64,000 bases of DNA, from assembly GCA_047638395.1 (NCBI GenBank), contig JBLIMV010000002.1:124001-188000 (forward strand). The letters are read 5' to 3'. This document shows positions 35,003 through 43,918 of the stretch, in pieces (the stretch's first letter is position 1; every line of letters starts with the position of its first letter). The position numbers and the translations under genes were made by a program. A model generated the notes under the pieces. The model worked only from the letters and a program-made list of their open reading frames with translations. It did no database searches and was not told the origin of the DNA. Source of the stretch: CAXBCP01 sp047638395. GTDB lineage: Bacteria > Pseudomonadota > Alphaproteobacteria > MPNO01 > UBA830.

Positions 35003-35719
35003 ATGGAAACCATGATCGTTACCGGTGCCGGCAGCGGCATCGGCCATGCGCTGACACGGCGGCTGCTGTCGGAGAACTACCATGTCTCCGCCTGGGACAC
35101 AGATCCCGGCGATCTCGCCGGCGCCAATGATGAAAACCTCGACTTCTGCGAGATCGACGTGCGTGACGCGACCGCGATGGCAGCAGCAGTCGCCGACGCG
35201 AGCCACAAAACCGGAAAGATTGCGGGCCTTGCCACCTGCGCCGCCGTCTACCGGACCACACCTTTTCTCGAACTGACCGAAGACGACTGGGATACGCATC
35301 TGTCGATCAACCTGAAGGGCACGATGCTCTCCTGCCAGGCCGTCCTGCCGACGATGCTGGAACAGAAATCGGGCAGTATCGTGCTGTTCTCATCGTCTAT
35401 CGCCCGGCGCGGCGCGCCTCAAAGTGCCGCCTATGCGGCAACCAAGGGCGGCGTGCTCGGGCTTGGGCGCGCGATCGCGCTGGACCACGCGCGGGCGGGC
35501 ATCCGCGCCAACATTGTCTCCCCCGGTATTACAGACACCCCGCAGCCGCGCGGCAACCTGACAGAAGACGACATCTATGGCCGGGCCGAAAATATTCCAT
35601 TGGGCCGCATCGGCACGCCCGGCGACATGGTCGACGTCGCGACATTCCTGATGAGTGACGATGCCAGCTTCGTGACCGGCCAGGACATCCGCGTTAATGG
35701 CGGGGCGGGGCTGTTCTGA
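35003..35719 (+). CDS. SDR family oxidoreductase (first of pair)
   Basis: A 238-residue short-chain dehydrogenase. Cofactor motif VTGAGSGIG near residue 7; catalytic Ser in LFSSSIARRG and Tyr/Lys in YAATK. The ATG at 35003 has AGGCGG upstream; the TTG at 35000 is less likely. It overlaps the next SDR start by one base and is therefore co-translated. The two SDRs precede an asparaginase-like gene. Substrate unknown. Confidence 0.9.
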   Translation: METMIVTGAGSGIGHALTRRLLSENYHVSAWDTDPGDLAGANDENLDFCEIDVRDATAMAAAVADASHKTGKIAGLATCAAVYRTTPFLELTEDDWDTHLSINLKGTMLSCQAVLPTMLEQKSGSIVLFSSSIARRGAPQSAAYAATKGGVLGLGRAIALDHARAGIRANIVSPGITDTPQPRGNLTEDDIYGRAENIPLGRIGTPGDMVDVATFLMSDDASFVTGQDIRVNGGAGLF

Positions 35720-36471
35720 TGGCCGATAAACCGAATTTACTCATCACTGGTGCAGCAAGCGGTATCGGGCGGGCATCGGCCCTGCGCATGGCCCAGACGC
35801 ATCATGTGATCGTCGCGGACCGGGATGGCGACGGCGCGAAAACCGTAACCTCGGAGATTGCCGCGGCCGGGGGATCGGCGACCGCAATCGCCGTCGATGT
35901 CAGCGACGGCGCGTCGGTGCGCGAAATGAAGGCCCGGATCAAGACCGATATCGGCCCGGTGCTGTCGGCGTTCTTTGCCGCCGGGATCTATATCCGGGGC
36001 GTGACGGGCGACATTCCCGAGGACGACTGGGACCGCATGATCGACATCCACGTCAAAGGCACGTTTCTGTGCTGCCAGGCGGTGCTGCCGGATATGATCG
36101 CCGCGAACACGGGCGCCATCGTCAACATGTCATCCGATTTCGCGGTGATGGCAGTGCCCGGAGCTGCGGCCTATATGGCGTCAAAATCAGCGATCTATTC
36201 GCTGACCAAATCCATCGCCCTCGAATTTGCACCCCATAACATCCGCATTAATGCGCTGGGCCCCGGGCCCATCGACACGCCGATCCTGAAATCGGGGCGG
36301 ACAGCGGAAGAATACGAAAAAGCGCGCGATGCGCTGGCAGACAGCCTGCCGATCGGCCGTCTCGGACAGCCGGAAGAAGTCGCCAGCGTGCTCGCTTTCC
36401 TGCTCAGCGACCGGTCCGCCTACATGACCGGCCAGATCATTCACCCCAATGGCGGCCAGTTGATGTGGTGA
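35719..36471 (+). CDS. SDR family oxidoreductase (second of pair)
   Basis: A 250-residue short-chain dehydrogenase with LLITGAASGIG at the N-terminus, Ser in VNMSSDFAV, YMASK as the catalytic Tyr-Lys, and LGPGPIDTPI. It starts inside the stop of the previous SDR (TGATGG) and ends 28 bases before the asparaginase-like gene. Consecutive SDRs often oxidise and reduce neighbouring alcohol or keto groups of one compound; here the compound is unknown. Confidence 0.9.
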   Translation: MADKPNLLITGAASGIGRASALRMAQTHHVIVADRDGDGAKTVTSEIAAAGGSATAIAVDVSDGASVREMKARIKTDIGPVLSAFFAAGIYIRGVTGDIPEDDWDRMIDIHVKGTFLCCQAVLPDMIAANTGAIVNMSSDFAVMAVPGAAAYMASKSAIYSLTKSIALEFAPHNIRINALGPGPIDTPILKSGRTAEEYEKARDALADSLPIGRLGQPEEVASVLAFLLSDRSAYMTGQIIHPNGGQLMW

Positions 36472-36499
36472 CGCCCATTCAAAACCAACGGAGCCCGAT

Positions 36500-38197
36500 A
36501 TGACCGACAAGCCCCGCATTGCCTATCTTTCAGGTTCCAACGCGACCATCGGCAACAGCCCGGCGCTGGTGACCAGCAACAAGGCGCGCGCGCAGTACGG
36601 CCTGCCGCTGCGGCCCAACCCGGATGGCAGTGCTGCCCGGTTCGACGTATTGCGCCCACAGCGACTGGCAGCGCCCGTGACGGTATATGTCGAACAGTTC
36701 AGCGCCCATCCGCTGGAAGGCGACGCGGGCGAGCTGTACGGACCGCCCGACGGCTACGTGGATGGCAACGGCAGCTTCCATGAAGACCGCCAGTCGAACG
36801 ACGACACCCCGGTCTACCGCGTGGAACTGACCCCTGAAGACGGGCTTTACCCGCTCCCCTATATGGCGCGGCAGGCCGATGGCAGCGCATGGGAAGACGA
36901 TTGCGCCTATCCCGGCGCACCGGCCACGCATTCCCGCCAGGCCTATTACCCCGACGGCGCACGTATCTTCGAAGAGATCGACCGGTTCGGCATGGACGAG
37001 CACGGCATGGGCAACCTGATTTCCCGCCAGGCGGACGTCGATTTCTTCCGGGTGCTGCCGTCGGGCGGCTATGTGAAGGGGCTTCCCGCCGCCGCGCGCA
37101 CGGATATGGGCGAGGGCGACATACCGCCGGAAGAACTGGGGCAGGATTTCTTCGTCTACCGGCCGGTGCATCTTGCCGTGTCGCCGCCGCGCGGACGGCT
37201 TGCGACCATCGTGAACGACGTGCAGCGGATCCTCGATTCCGGCGATTATCTCGGCGCGATCTGGACCCAGGGCAGCCCCCGCGTCGAGGAAACGCTGTAC
37301 TGGATGAACCTGCTGCTCGACACCACCCTGCCGGTCTGCGGTAACGCGGCCCAGCGCACCCACGGCGAGATCAGCAATGACGGGCCGAAGAACCTGGTGG
37401 ATTCGGTTGATTACATCTCATCGCGGGTCTGGCAGGACGGCGACGGCAAAAACCGTGCCGGTGCCGTGGTGATCCAGGAACAGCAGATCTTCGCCTCGCG
37501 CGAAGTTCAAAAAGGCGATGCGCGCCCCGGCGGCTATGTCGCCACCGGCGGCCATGGCGGATTGCTTGGCGCGGTGCGTCACGGCCAACCGCCGATCCTG
37601 ACCTATCTGCCTGGCGCGAAGCACACATATCTGTCGGACGTGAACCGCACGAAACTGTCCGACACCGTCACCGGATACCTGCTGCAGGATGGCGCGATGG
37701 TTTCGCAGGAAGTACCGATCAAGGATGCGGCAGGCGATCTGATCGACACCTCGGTGCCGATGGTGACCATCATCAAGGAAGGCAATTACAGCCCGGAGAC
37801 CCATGACAGCGGGCCGGAACGCGAGGTCGATATCCTCGCCCAGACGGAGGACAACCTCGCCCGCGCGCCGCTCTCGGGCTTCGTGATCGAAGGCCAGTCG
37901 CCCTATGGCTCAATGACCAATTCTGTGCGCAACCGGCTGATGGCCAAGGCGGTCTATTGCGGCATGCCGGTGGTCCGCGTCGGGCGCGGCAATAACGAAG
38001 GGTTTTCAGCCCAGGCGGGCGTGTTCCTCGGCGGCGGCAACCTGACCTCAACCAAGTCGCGGCTGTTGCTGATCGCGTGCCTGATGAAGTTCGGTGCTTT
38101 GCCGCCAGCGGCGGATGCCGCAGCCCCGACCGAGGCGGAGACGGCAGTAATCCTGGAACGGCTGGCGCTGTATCAGGCGGTCTTCGATACGCATTGA
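36500..38197 (+). CDS. Enlarged asparaginase-like protein with altered active-site motifs
   Basis: A 565-residue protein whose segment order follows type II L-asparaginases (usually about 330 residues): LSGSNATIGNSPAL (residues 10-23), TQGSPRVEETLYWMNLLLD, NDGPKNLVDSVDY, ASREVQKGD, and the C-terminal KSRLLLIACL. The second motif, normally THGTDT, reads TQGSPR, so the catalytic Thr becomes Ser259 and the Asp becomes Pro260; the partner Lys is kept (K338). It has extra N-terminal and mid-protein segments and no signal peptide. It may be a different amidohydrolase or a non-catalytic relative. It follows two SDR genes. Confidence 0.75.
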   Translation: MTDKPRIAYLSGSNATIGNSPALVTSNKARAQYGLPLRPNPDGSAARFDVLRPQRLAAPVTVYVEQFSAHPLEGDAGELYGPPDGYVDGNGSFHEDRQSNDDTPVYRVELTPEDGLYPLPYMARQADGSAWEDDCAYPGAPATHSRQAYYPDGARIFEEIDRFGMDEHGMGNLISRQADVDFFRVLPSGGYVKGLPAAARTDMGEGDIPPEELGQDFFVYRPVHLAVSPPRGRLATIVNDVQRILDSGDYLGAIWTQGSPRVEETLYWMNLLLDTTLPVCGNAAQRTHGEISNDGPKNLVDSVDYISSRVWQDGDGKNRAGAVVIQEQQIFASREVQKGDARPGGYVATGGHGGLLGAVRHGQPPILTYLPGAKHTYLSDVNRTKLSDTVTGYLLQDGAMVSQEVPIKDAAGDLIDTSVPMVTIIKEGNYSPETHDSGPEREVDILAQTEDNLARAPLSGFVIEGQSPYGSMTNSVRNRLMAKAVYCGMPVVRVGRGNNEGFSAQAGVFLGGGNLTSTKSRLLLIACLMKFGALPPAADAAAPTEAETAVILERLALYQAVFDTH

Positions 38198-38253
38198 CGG
38201 GCGATTGACGACACAATATTGCCGCGCCGGATCGAAACGCCGATAACCTGCAC

Positions 38254-38991
38254 ATGGACCCAACCCTGCTTGCCATTGCCTGCGCGGCATTCTTCTTCGC
38301 CGCCTTTTCCAAGGGAATCACCGGCATGGGGTTCGCCACCACCTGCCTGCCGATCCTGGCGCTGACGATGGGGCTGGAGGTCGCGCTACCGCTGGTGCTG
38401 GTGCCGTCGGTCGCCAGCAACATTATCGTTCAGGTCGAGGTCGGGCATTTTCGCGAATCCATGCGCCGGTTCTGGCCGCTGATCATCGCCGGCATGATCG
38501 GCGTGGTGATCGGGCTGGCCCTGCTGACATGGATGGAAGCGCGTCTGGCGGCTGCCGTGCTGGGTGTGGTGCTGATCGTCTATGGATTGTTTGCGCTCAA
38601 AACGCCGAACCTGACGATGGCGCCCGGGTTCGAAAAGCCACTGGCGCCCGTCACCGGGCTTGCCACCGGTATCGTCAACGGACTGACCGGATCGCAGCTG
38701 ATGCCAGTCCTGCCCTATCTTATGGCACTGCATCTCGACCGGGAACGCTTCGTGCAGGCGATCAACTGCTCGTTCACGTCGTCGAGCGTCGTGATGGCGA
38801 TCGGGTTGTCAAAGATCGGCCTGATGAATGTGGAAACCGCTCTGGTCTCCGCTATCGGCGTGATCCCGGTCTGGATCGGCCTGAAGCTCGGCGGCAAAAT
38901 CCGCCGCCGCCTCGCACCGGAGATCTTCCGCAAGCTCGTGATCTACATGCTGATGGCGTCGGGCGTTCTGCTCCTCGCCCGGGTGATCTGA
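38254..38991 (+). CDS. Sulfite exporter TauE/SafE family membrane protein
   Basis: A 245-residue membrane protein with about eight predicted helices. The N-terminal FFFAAFSKGITGMGFATTCLPILAL and the middle GLATGIVNGLTGSQLMPVLPYL are the two related halves typical of TauE/SafE (DUF81). Family members export sulfite, sulfoacetate or other organic acids. It is 56 bases after the asparaginase-like gene and may be co-transcribed. Substrate unknown. Confidence 0.88.
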   Translation: MDPTLLAIACAAFFFAAFSKGITGMGFATTCLPILALTMGLEVALPLVLVPSVASNIIVQVEVGHFRESMRRFWPLIIAGMIGVVIGLALLTWMEARLAAAVLGVVLIVYGLFALKTPNLTMAPGFEKPLAPVTGLATGIVNGLTGSQLMPVLPYLMALHLDRERFVQAINCSFTSSSVVMAIGLSKIGLMNVETALVSAIGVIPVWIGLKLGGKIRRRLAPEIFRKLVIYMLMASGVLLLARVI

Positions 38992-39020
38992 CCGGAGATC
39001 TGAACGGTGATCTGACCGAA
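38985..39020. repeat. Three 12-bp tandem repeats over the TauE stop codon
   Basis: GATCTGACCGGA, GATCTGAACGGT and GATCTGACCGAA begin at 38985, 38997 and 39009. The first carries the stop codon of the TauE-like gene, and since the period is a multiple of three, each further copy supplies another in-frame TGA. It looks like local slippage duplication at the gene end. Confidence 0.7.
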
Positions 39021-39024
39021 GCGG

Positions 39025-40551
39025 TTACGCCTCCGGCGTCATCAGCGAAATGCCAAGCCGGGCGCGGCGGGTCAGCCACGGGCTCGGGCGGTAGCGCGGA
39101 TCGCCGTAAAAATCGTGCATCGCCGTCAAAATCGCATGGATCTTTGCCGGCCCCAGCGTATCGCCGAATTCGAGCGGGCCCTGCGGATAGGCCAGACCGA
39201 GGCTGACTGCCTTGTTGATGTCTTCGGGCGTGGCGATGCGCATCTGCGCGATCTCGGCCGAAATATTGACGATGGTGGCGATCACCCGCTGGGCGATAAA
39301 GCCGGGGCTGTCATGAATCACCGTCACGGCACCACCGTCGGATGCCAGCACGCCATGCGCCAGGTCACGCACGCCTTCATCGGTCACGCTCGTGGTCATC
39401 ATCGTGCGCCGTCCCTCCAGCCCGAACAGGGTGTCGACCGCAACGGTGCGCTCCGCCTCGATACCGAGATCGATTGCCGTCATCGTCGCATCGCGGCCCA
39501 GCGGGGCTACCATGCAGATCGCGCGGGCGGACGGCTTTGCGCCGGTCTCTATCTCGACCTTCCCTTTGAGGAAGTCGGCGAGGATCTGCGTGCTGTCATG
39601 TCCTTCCGGTCCGATCCAGACACTGTCGGGCAGGTCCGTCGGCGCGGCGGGGGCGGCCGGTGCCACCTTTTTATTGTCTGCGTATTCATAAAAGCCCCTG
39701 CCGACCTTGCGGCCATGAAGCCCCGCGGCCATGCGGTTGCGAATGAACGCCTGCGGCTTGAAACGCTGTTCCTGATAGAACTGCTCATAGATCGATTCCA
39801 TGACCACGCCGGACACATCGAGCCCGGTGGTGTCCATCAGTTCGAACGGCCCCATGCGGAAATTAGCCCCGCCTTCGCGCAAAACATCATCAACCTGATG
39901 CGCTTCGGCGATGCCTTCGGCAAGGATGCGCGCACCTTCGGTATAGAGCCCGCGCCCTGCATGATTCACGAGGAAGCCGGGGGTATCCTGCGTCCGCACC
40001 GGCTCGTGCCCGCATTTACGCGCAATGGCATCCAGCTTGTCGGCGACCCAGGGCGCCGTCATCTCGCCGTCGACCACCTCGACCACTTTGAGAAGCGGCA
40101 CCGGGTTAAAGAAATGGAACCCCGCGACGCGTTCGGGCTTCGCACAGCCCGCGGCAATCTGCGTGACCGACAGCGACGACGTGTTGGAGGCAAGAATTGT
40201 GTCTTCGGCAACGATGCCTTCAAGCTCGCTGAACACGGCGCGTTTGATGTCGAGATTTTCGACAATCGCTTCGATCACCATGCCGCAATCGGCCATCTCC
40301 GCCAGTGATCCGATGATCTGCAGACGGCCATTGGCGGCGGTCGCGTCCTCCTCGGATATCTGGCCCTTTTCAGCCGCGCGGCTCACCATGCGGTTGATGA
40401 ACTCCTGCGCTTTTTCGGCAGCCCCTTCCTGGGCGTCGAACATTTTGACCTTGAAGCCGCCGGTCACGGATATCTGCGCGATCCCGCGACCCATGGTGCC
40501 GGTGCCGATCACAGCAATTGTAAAATCGGGGGAATTGACGTCCTGCGCCAT
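39025..40551 (-). CDS. 3-hydroxyacyl-CoA dehydrogenase (PaaH-like)
   Basis: A 508-residue NAD-dependent dehydrogenase. N-terminal Rossmann motif VIGTGTMGRGIAQI (residues 14-27), SNTSSLSVTQIAAG, and the catalytic region GFHFFNPVPLLKVVEVV; then two C-terminal 3HCDH domains (VNHAGRGLYTEGARILAEG and the repeat from GFIAQRVIATIVN). This double-domain form is typical of PaaH/PaaC, which oxidises 3-hydroxyadipyl-CoA in phenylacetate breakdown, and of related beta-oxidation enzymes. It is 15 bases from the nitronate monooxygenase gene. Precise substrate uncertain. Confidence 0.93.
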   Translation of the reverse strand: MAQDVNSPDFTIAVIGTGTMGRGIAQISVTGGFKVKMFDAQEGAAEKAQEFINRMVSRAAEKGQISEEDATAANGRLQIIGSLAEMADCGMVIEAIVENLDIKRAVFSELEGIVAEDTILASNTSSLSVTQIAAGCAKPERVAGFHFFNPVPLLKVVEVVDGEMTAPWVADKLDAIARKCGHEPVRTQDTPGFLVNHAGRGLYTEGARILAEGIAEAHQVDDVLREGGANFRMGPFELMDTTGLDVSGVVMESIYEQFYQEQRFKPQAFIRNRMAAGLHGRKVGRGFYEYADNKKVAPAAPAAPTDLPDSVWIGPEGHDSTQILADFLKGKVEIETGAKPSARAICMVAPLGRDATMTAIDLGIEAERTVAVDTLFGLEGRRTMMTTSVTDEGVRDLAHGVLASDGGAVTVIHDSPGFIAQRVIATIVNISAEIAQMRIATPEDINKAVSLGLAYPQGPLEFGDTLGPAKIHAILTAMHDFYGDPRYRPSPWLTRRARLGISLMTPEA

Positions 40552-40566
40552 TTCTAAATCCTTTTT

Positions 40567-41550
40567 CTAAAGACTGTTCAGCCGGTCGCGAACCGCGGCG
40601 GCTTCGGCAATGATGCCGTCAATTATGGTTTCGACCGGCTCTATATCGCCGGCAAAGGCGACGGACTGACCGATGGATGCGGTGCCCTTGTTCCAGTCGC
40701 CGTCTTCGTAAGCTTCTTTTTGCAGCGTGCCCTGAACGTGCGGCCGGTAAGCCTCGTAATCGGTGACGCCTTCTGCTTCGAGTTCGAGAACCCGCGCCGA
40801 GGAAGCGTTGCTGAGCACACGCGAACTGTCGCCAAAAATATTCATGATCAGGCGCGTATCGCCGGCATCGAGCGCCGACAGGTGTTTCTTGTAGTTCTGA
40901 TGCGCCCAGATTTCCTCCGACACGATCATCCGCGTCGCCAGAACCATGCCGTCAGCGCCGAGCGACAGGCAGGCCATCAGTTGGCGTCCCGTGCCCATGC
41001 CGCCCGCCAATGCCACCGGCACGGTGAGCGCCTGCGGCACGGTCGCGCCCTGAACCATGGTGCCGATCATGTCGCGTCCGGGATGACCACCGGCCTCAGC
41101 ACCAAGAATGATGATCGCATCGACCCCGGCGTTCTGGGCGGACACCGCGTGGCGCAGCGTCGTGCATTTATGCATCACGGTCATGCCCGCATCCTTGATG
41201 CGCGGTATGAACGCCTTGGGGGAGAAACCTGCGGATTCGATAAATTTCACGTCTTCCTCGATCGAGATTTCGAGGAACGTTTCCAGCATCTCATTCGCTT
41301 CGGGGCGCGCCGAGATATACAGGTTCACGCCGAACGGCTTGCCGTCGGACTGATCGTGCGCCATGCGCAGCTGTTCGCGAAAATCTTCCGGCGTCGGGAA
41401 GGATCGTGGCGTGATAAAACCGATACCCCCTGCCCGCGCGACCGCACTGACATAGGCCGCGTCGGCCAGCCACATCATCCCGCCGCAGATCAGCGGATGG
41501 TCGATCCCGAACAGATCGGTCAGGCGTGTGCGGAACGTCTGGGGGATCAT
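40567..41550 (-). CDS. Nitronate monooxygenase family protein
   Basis: A 327-residue FMN TIM-barrel protein: PLICGGMMWLADAAYVSAV at the N-terminus, then ILGAEAGGHPGRD with the conserved His, and LAGGMGTGRQLMACLSLGADGMVLATRM. The family oxidises alkyl nitronates or 2-nitropropane and also includes FabK-type enoyl reductases; which applies cannot be told. In the middle of a CoA-ester gene block it may reduce or oxidise an intermediate. Only 6 bases separate it from the isomerase gene. Confidence 0.88.
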   Translation of the reverse strand: MIPQTFRTRLTDLFGIDHPLICGGMMWLADAAYVSAVARAGGIGFITPRSFPTPEDFREQLRMAHDQSDGKPFGVNLYISARPEANEMLETFLEISIEEDVKFIESAGFSPKAFIPRIKDAGMTVMHKCTTLRHAVSAQNAGVDAIIILGAEAGGHPGRDMIGTMVQGATVPQALTVPVALAGGMGTGRQLMACLSLGADGMVLATRMIVSEEIWAHQNYKKHLSALDAGDTRLIMNIFGDSSRVLSNASSARVLELEAEGVTDYEAYRPHVQGTLQKEAYEDGDWNKGTASIGQSVAFAGDIEPVETIIDGIIAEAAAVRDRLNSL

Positions 41551-41556
41551 GAAGCC

Positions 41557-42327
41557 CTATTTCCTGAAGACGGGCGCACGTTTTTCCATAAAGGCGGAGA
41601 AACCTTCCTGGAACTCACCGGCACCGAAGCAGCCGGCCTGGGCCAGCGCTTCCATTTCAAGCGCTTCTTCCAGCTTCACCGGTGCAAGACCGAGCTGCTG
41701 CTTTGCAATGGCAAAGGCGAAAGGCGGCATGGCTGCAAGTGTCAGCGCGCGTTCGATCGCGGTTTCCTCCGCCTTGCCCTCGGCGACAAGCTCGTCAGCG
41801 AGGCCCATATCGACGGCGTCAGGCGCTTTGACCATCTTCGCATAGAGCAGCAACTGACGCGCCTTTGCCCCACCCGCGCGGCGCGGCAGCGTGTGCAGGA
41901 TGCCGTAATCCGGAATCAGCCCGACTTTGAAAAACGGAAACCCGATGGTACCGCCCTCGGCGATCACCGCCGTGTCGCCCAACATGGCAAGCCCGGCACC
42001 GGCACCAACGGCGAAGCCCTCAATCGCCGTGACGACCGGCTTTTCGGCCTCGGCAATCATACGGACAATCTGATGATTGGCTTTCATCCGGGCGCGGGCA
42101 CCCTTTGAATCGAGACCTTCCATGCTGGCGATATCGCCACCGGCACAGAAATGCCCGCCTTCGCCGGTCAGCAGGAGGGCATGCACGGCATCGTCACCGA
42201 GCAGTTTCGGCAGTTCGGCGATCAGCGTATTGCGCACGTCGTCATTCAGCGCGTTGCGCTTGTCGGGCCGGTTAATCGCGACCCGGCCAATGCCGTCAGC
42301 GCGGCGTTCAATATTAACGACTGCCAT
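41557..42327 (-). CDS. Enoyl-CoA hydratase/isomerase family protein (PaaG-like)
   Basis: A 256-residue crotonase-fold protein. Oxyanion loops HFCAGGDIASM and EGFAVGAGAGLAML are present. The first hydratase Glu position carries Phe (GFPFFKVG), while VGLIPDYGI keeps an Asp where PaaG-type isomerases have their catalytic Asp. It is therefore more likely an isomerase than a hydratase. It is followed by the nitronate monooxygenase and 3-hydroxyacyl-CoA dehydrogenase genes, as in a beta-oxidation-like route. Confidence 0.9.
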   Translation of the reverse strand: MAVVNIERRADGIGRVAINRPDKRNALNDDVRNTLIAELPKLLGDDAVHALLLTGEGGHFCAGGDIASMEGLDSKGARARMKANHQIVRMIAEAEKPVVTAIEGFAVGAGAGLAMLGDTAVIAEGGTIGFPFFKVGLIPDYGILHTLPRRAGGAKARQLLLYAKMVKAPDAVDMGLADELVAEGKAEETAIERALTLAAMPPFAFAIAKQQLGLAPVKLEEALEMEALAQAGCFGAGEFQEGFSAFMEKRAPVFRK

Positions 42328-42369
42328 CTGATTTTCCCTGTTTTGTCGCGATTTCTGTCTCGATTTCTA

Positions 42370-42780
42370 TCACGGGGCAATATTGCTGTTTTGATATCCG
42401 GCGGCAAGGCGAACAAGGTGCGCCCGACAGTCGCGGCAGTCGGAACTGCCAAATCCCGGAACCGGCACATCCGCCCCCGCCGCCAGCATGTCCGCGACCA
42501 GCGCGCATTCGCGCCCGCCGGGATAGGTTTTTACCTCTATGCAGGGAGCACGGGCCGACAGATGATCGATATGCCAGTGCGCTTTTTTCTGAACCCGCAA
42601 ATTGCGGGACACCCGCGCACGAATACCGCCGGGCCCGAAGGCGCTGCCTGCATAGACATAAGTGCCTGCCGCCAGAACAGGGTTTTTCAGACTGGAAATC
42701 GGCAGGGTGACAGGGTCGTCCAGCCGGAAAGTCAGGGCGTAGGCCCCGGGCTCACCCGGCAGAGCGTCCGCTGTGATCAC
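42370..42780 (-). CDS. GIY-YIG nuclease family protein (DUF123)
   Basis: A 136-residue protein of the DUF123 group related to GIY-YIG nucleases. GAYALTF and GTYVYAGSAFGPGGIRARVSR match the two strands and following helix; HWHIDHLSARA and the pairs ECALV and CRDCRAH fit the rest. In archaea and some bacteria DUF123 is linked with endonuclease III. Its ATG overlaps the stop of the lipoate-ligase-like gene by four bases, which is an unexpected functional pairing. DNA cleavage here is unproven. Confidence 0.85.
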   Translation of the reverse strand: MITADALPGEPGAYALTFRLDDPVTLPISSLKNPVLAAGTYVYAGSAFGPGGIRARVSRNLRVQKKAHWHIDHLSARAPCIEVKTYPGGRECALVADMLAAGADVPVPGFGSSDCRDCRAHLVRLAAGYQNSNIAP

Positions 42781-43886
42781 CCAATCGGCTTCTGGTCCGC
42801 CAATGCCTTGCCAAAGGCAGACATCAGATCGTCGATCTCGACACTGGCGAATTCGACTTCATCGCGGCCCATGAAGGCCGTGACAGCGTCGCGGATAGCC
42901 GCTTCGGTCGCATCCACCCCGGCAAGCGCTTCTTCAAGCCAGCCAACGGAATCGATCGGACGGGGATGCCAGTCGCCGTTCAGGATAGCGTGCATCACCT
43001 TGCCGTCACGGACCACGAGGGTCGCCCACAGCATGCCGCCGACGGCCTTTTCACGGCCACGCCCGACGGTGTCGCCGGCCTGGGTCAAATCGCCGAACCG
43101 GACCTTTTCGCTTTTGCCGAACAGCCAGACGTCATTGTCGTATTCAGCGCGGAATTCCTCGGCATATTTGCGCTCGGCATCGATCAGCTCGCCTGGCTCC
43201 AATACGGGATTACTGAACGCGTGGGCCACGGCGCTGCGGGCCATGTCTTCGAGGTCGGCGGCCGAGATCTCCCGGCCGGCTTCGCGTTCGAGACAGGTGA
43301 AGCGCGACTGCAGGTCCTTGAGCACCTTGTCCTTCACCTTTTCGGGCGGCATCGGCATCGCGGTTCCGGCGATTTCGGTATTCATTTCCTTCACGTTGAC
43401 GACAAAACGGAACGTCATCACGCCGTTCTCGATTTTGAGCGAAGTCGGCACCAGCTTGCGGCCTTCGACCTGCACGTCGTTCAGCGGACGGTATTCAGCG
43501 GGAAAGCCGAACTTTTCGCTCAGCGTCTCAGCAAAGGCGGTCAGAATTTTGGGGAATGCTTCGGCTGTCGTTTCCGGCACGTCGGGGTGCGATGTGGGCA
43601 CAAAATAGACCATGAAGGCAGAGCCGGTGCCGGTATAGATCGCACCGCCGCCATTTACCCGCCGGCGAAAGTCGATGTTGTTTTCACGGCAGAAGTCGAG
43701 GTTAAGCACCTGTTCGGGATCTTCATTGACGCCGACGGTGATCGAATCCTGATCGAACACATTGAGGAAAATCGTCGGCGGCGCTTCACCGTTGACGACC
43801 GCCTTTTCAACGGCGGGAGAAACAGACACGGAAAAGTCGGCATAGGAATTCTTGTCAACGAGCAACCGCCACGGGGTATCAGTCAT
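42777..43886 (-). CDS. Lipoate--protein ligase A-like protein
   Basis: A 369-residue protein of the biotin/lipoate ligase fold: FRRRVNGGGAIY (residues 73-84) corresponds to the RRxSGGGAVYH loop, and K144 in VEGRKLVP corresponds to the catalytic Lys of LplA. The usual SGSA after that Lys reads VPTS, and the following HGT strand is not evident, so activity may differ. A further C-terminal domain is present. It overlaps the DUF123 gene and is 32 bases after the PaaK-like gene. No lipoyl-domain protein is encoded nearby. Confidence 0.8.
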   Translation of the reverse strand: MTDTPWRLLVDKNSYADFSVSVSPAVEKAVVNGEAPPTIFLNVFDQDSITVGVNEDPEQVLNLDFCRENNIDFRRRVNGGGAIYTGTGSAFMVYFVPTSHPDVPETTAEAFPKILTAFAETLSEKFGFPAEYRPLNDVQVEGRKLVPTSLKIENGVMTFRFVVNVKEMNTEIAGTAMPMPPEKVKDKVLKDLQSRFTCLEREAGREISAADLEDMARSAVAHAFSNPVLEPGELIDAERKYAEEFRAEYDNDVWLFGKSEKVRFGDLTQAGDTVGRGREKAVGGMLWATLVVRDGKVMHAILNGDWHPRPIDSVGWLEEALAGVDATEAAIRDAVTAFMGRDEVEFASVEIDDLMSAFGKALADQKPIG

Positions 43887-43918
43887 TTTGTACTTTCCAC
43901 AATTCGTTTTGTACGTGC

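Noticed and set aside
39115..40308. 397-residue plus-strand frame opposite the 3-hydroxyacyl-CoA dehydrogenase
   Set aside because: Antisense shadow; no motif.
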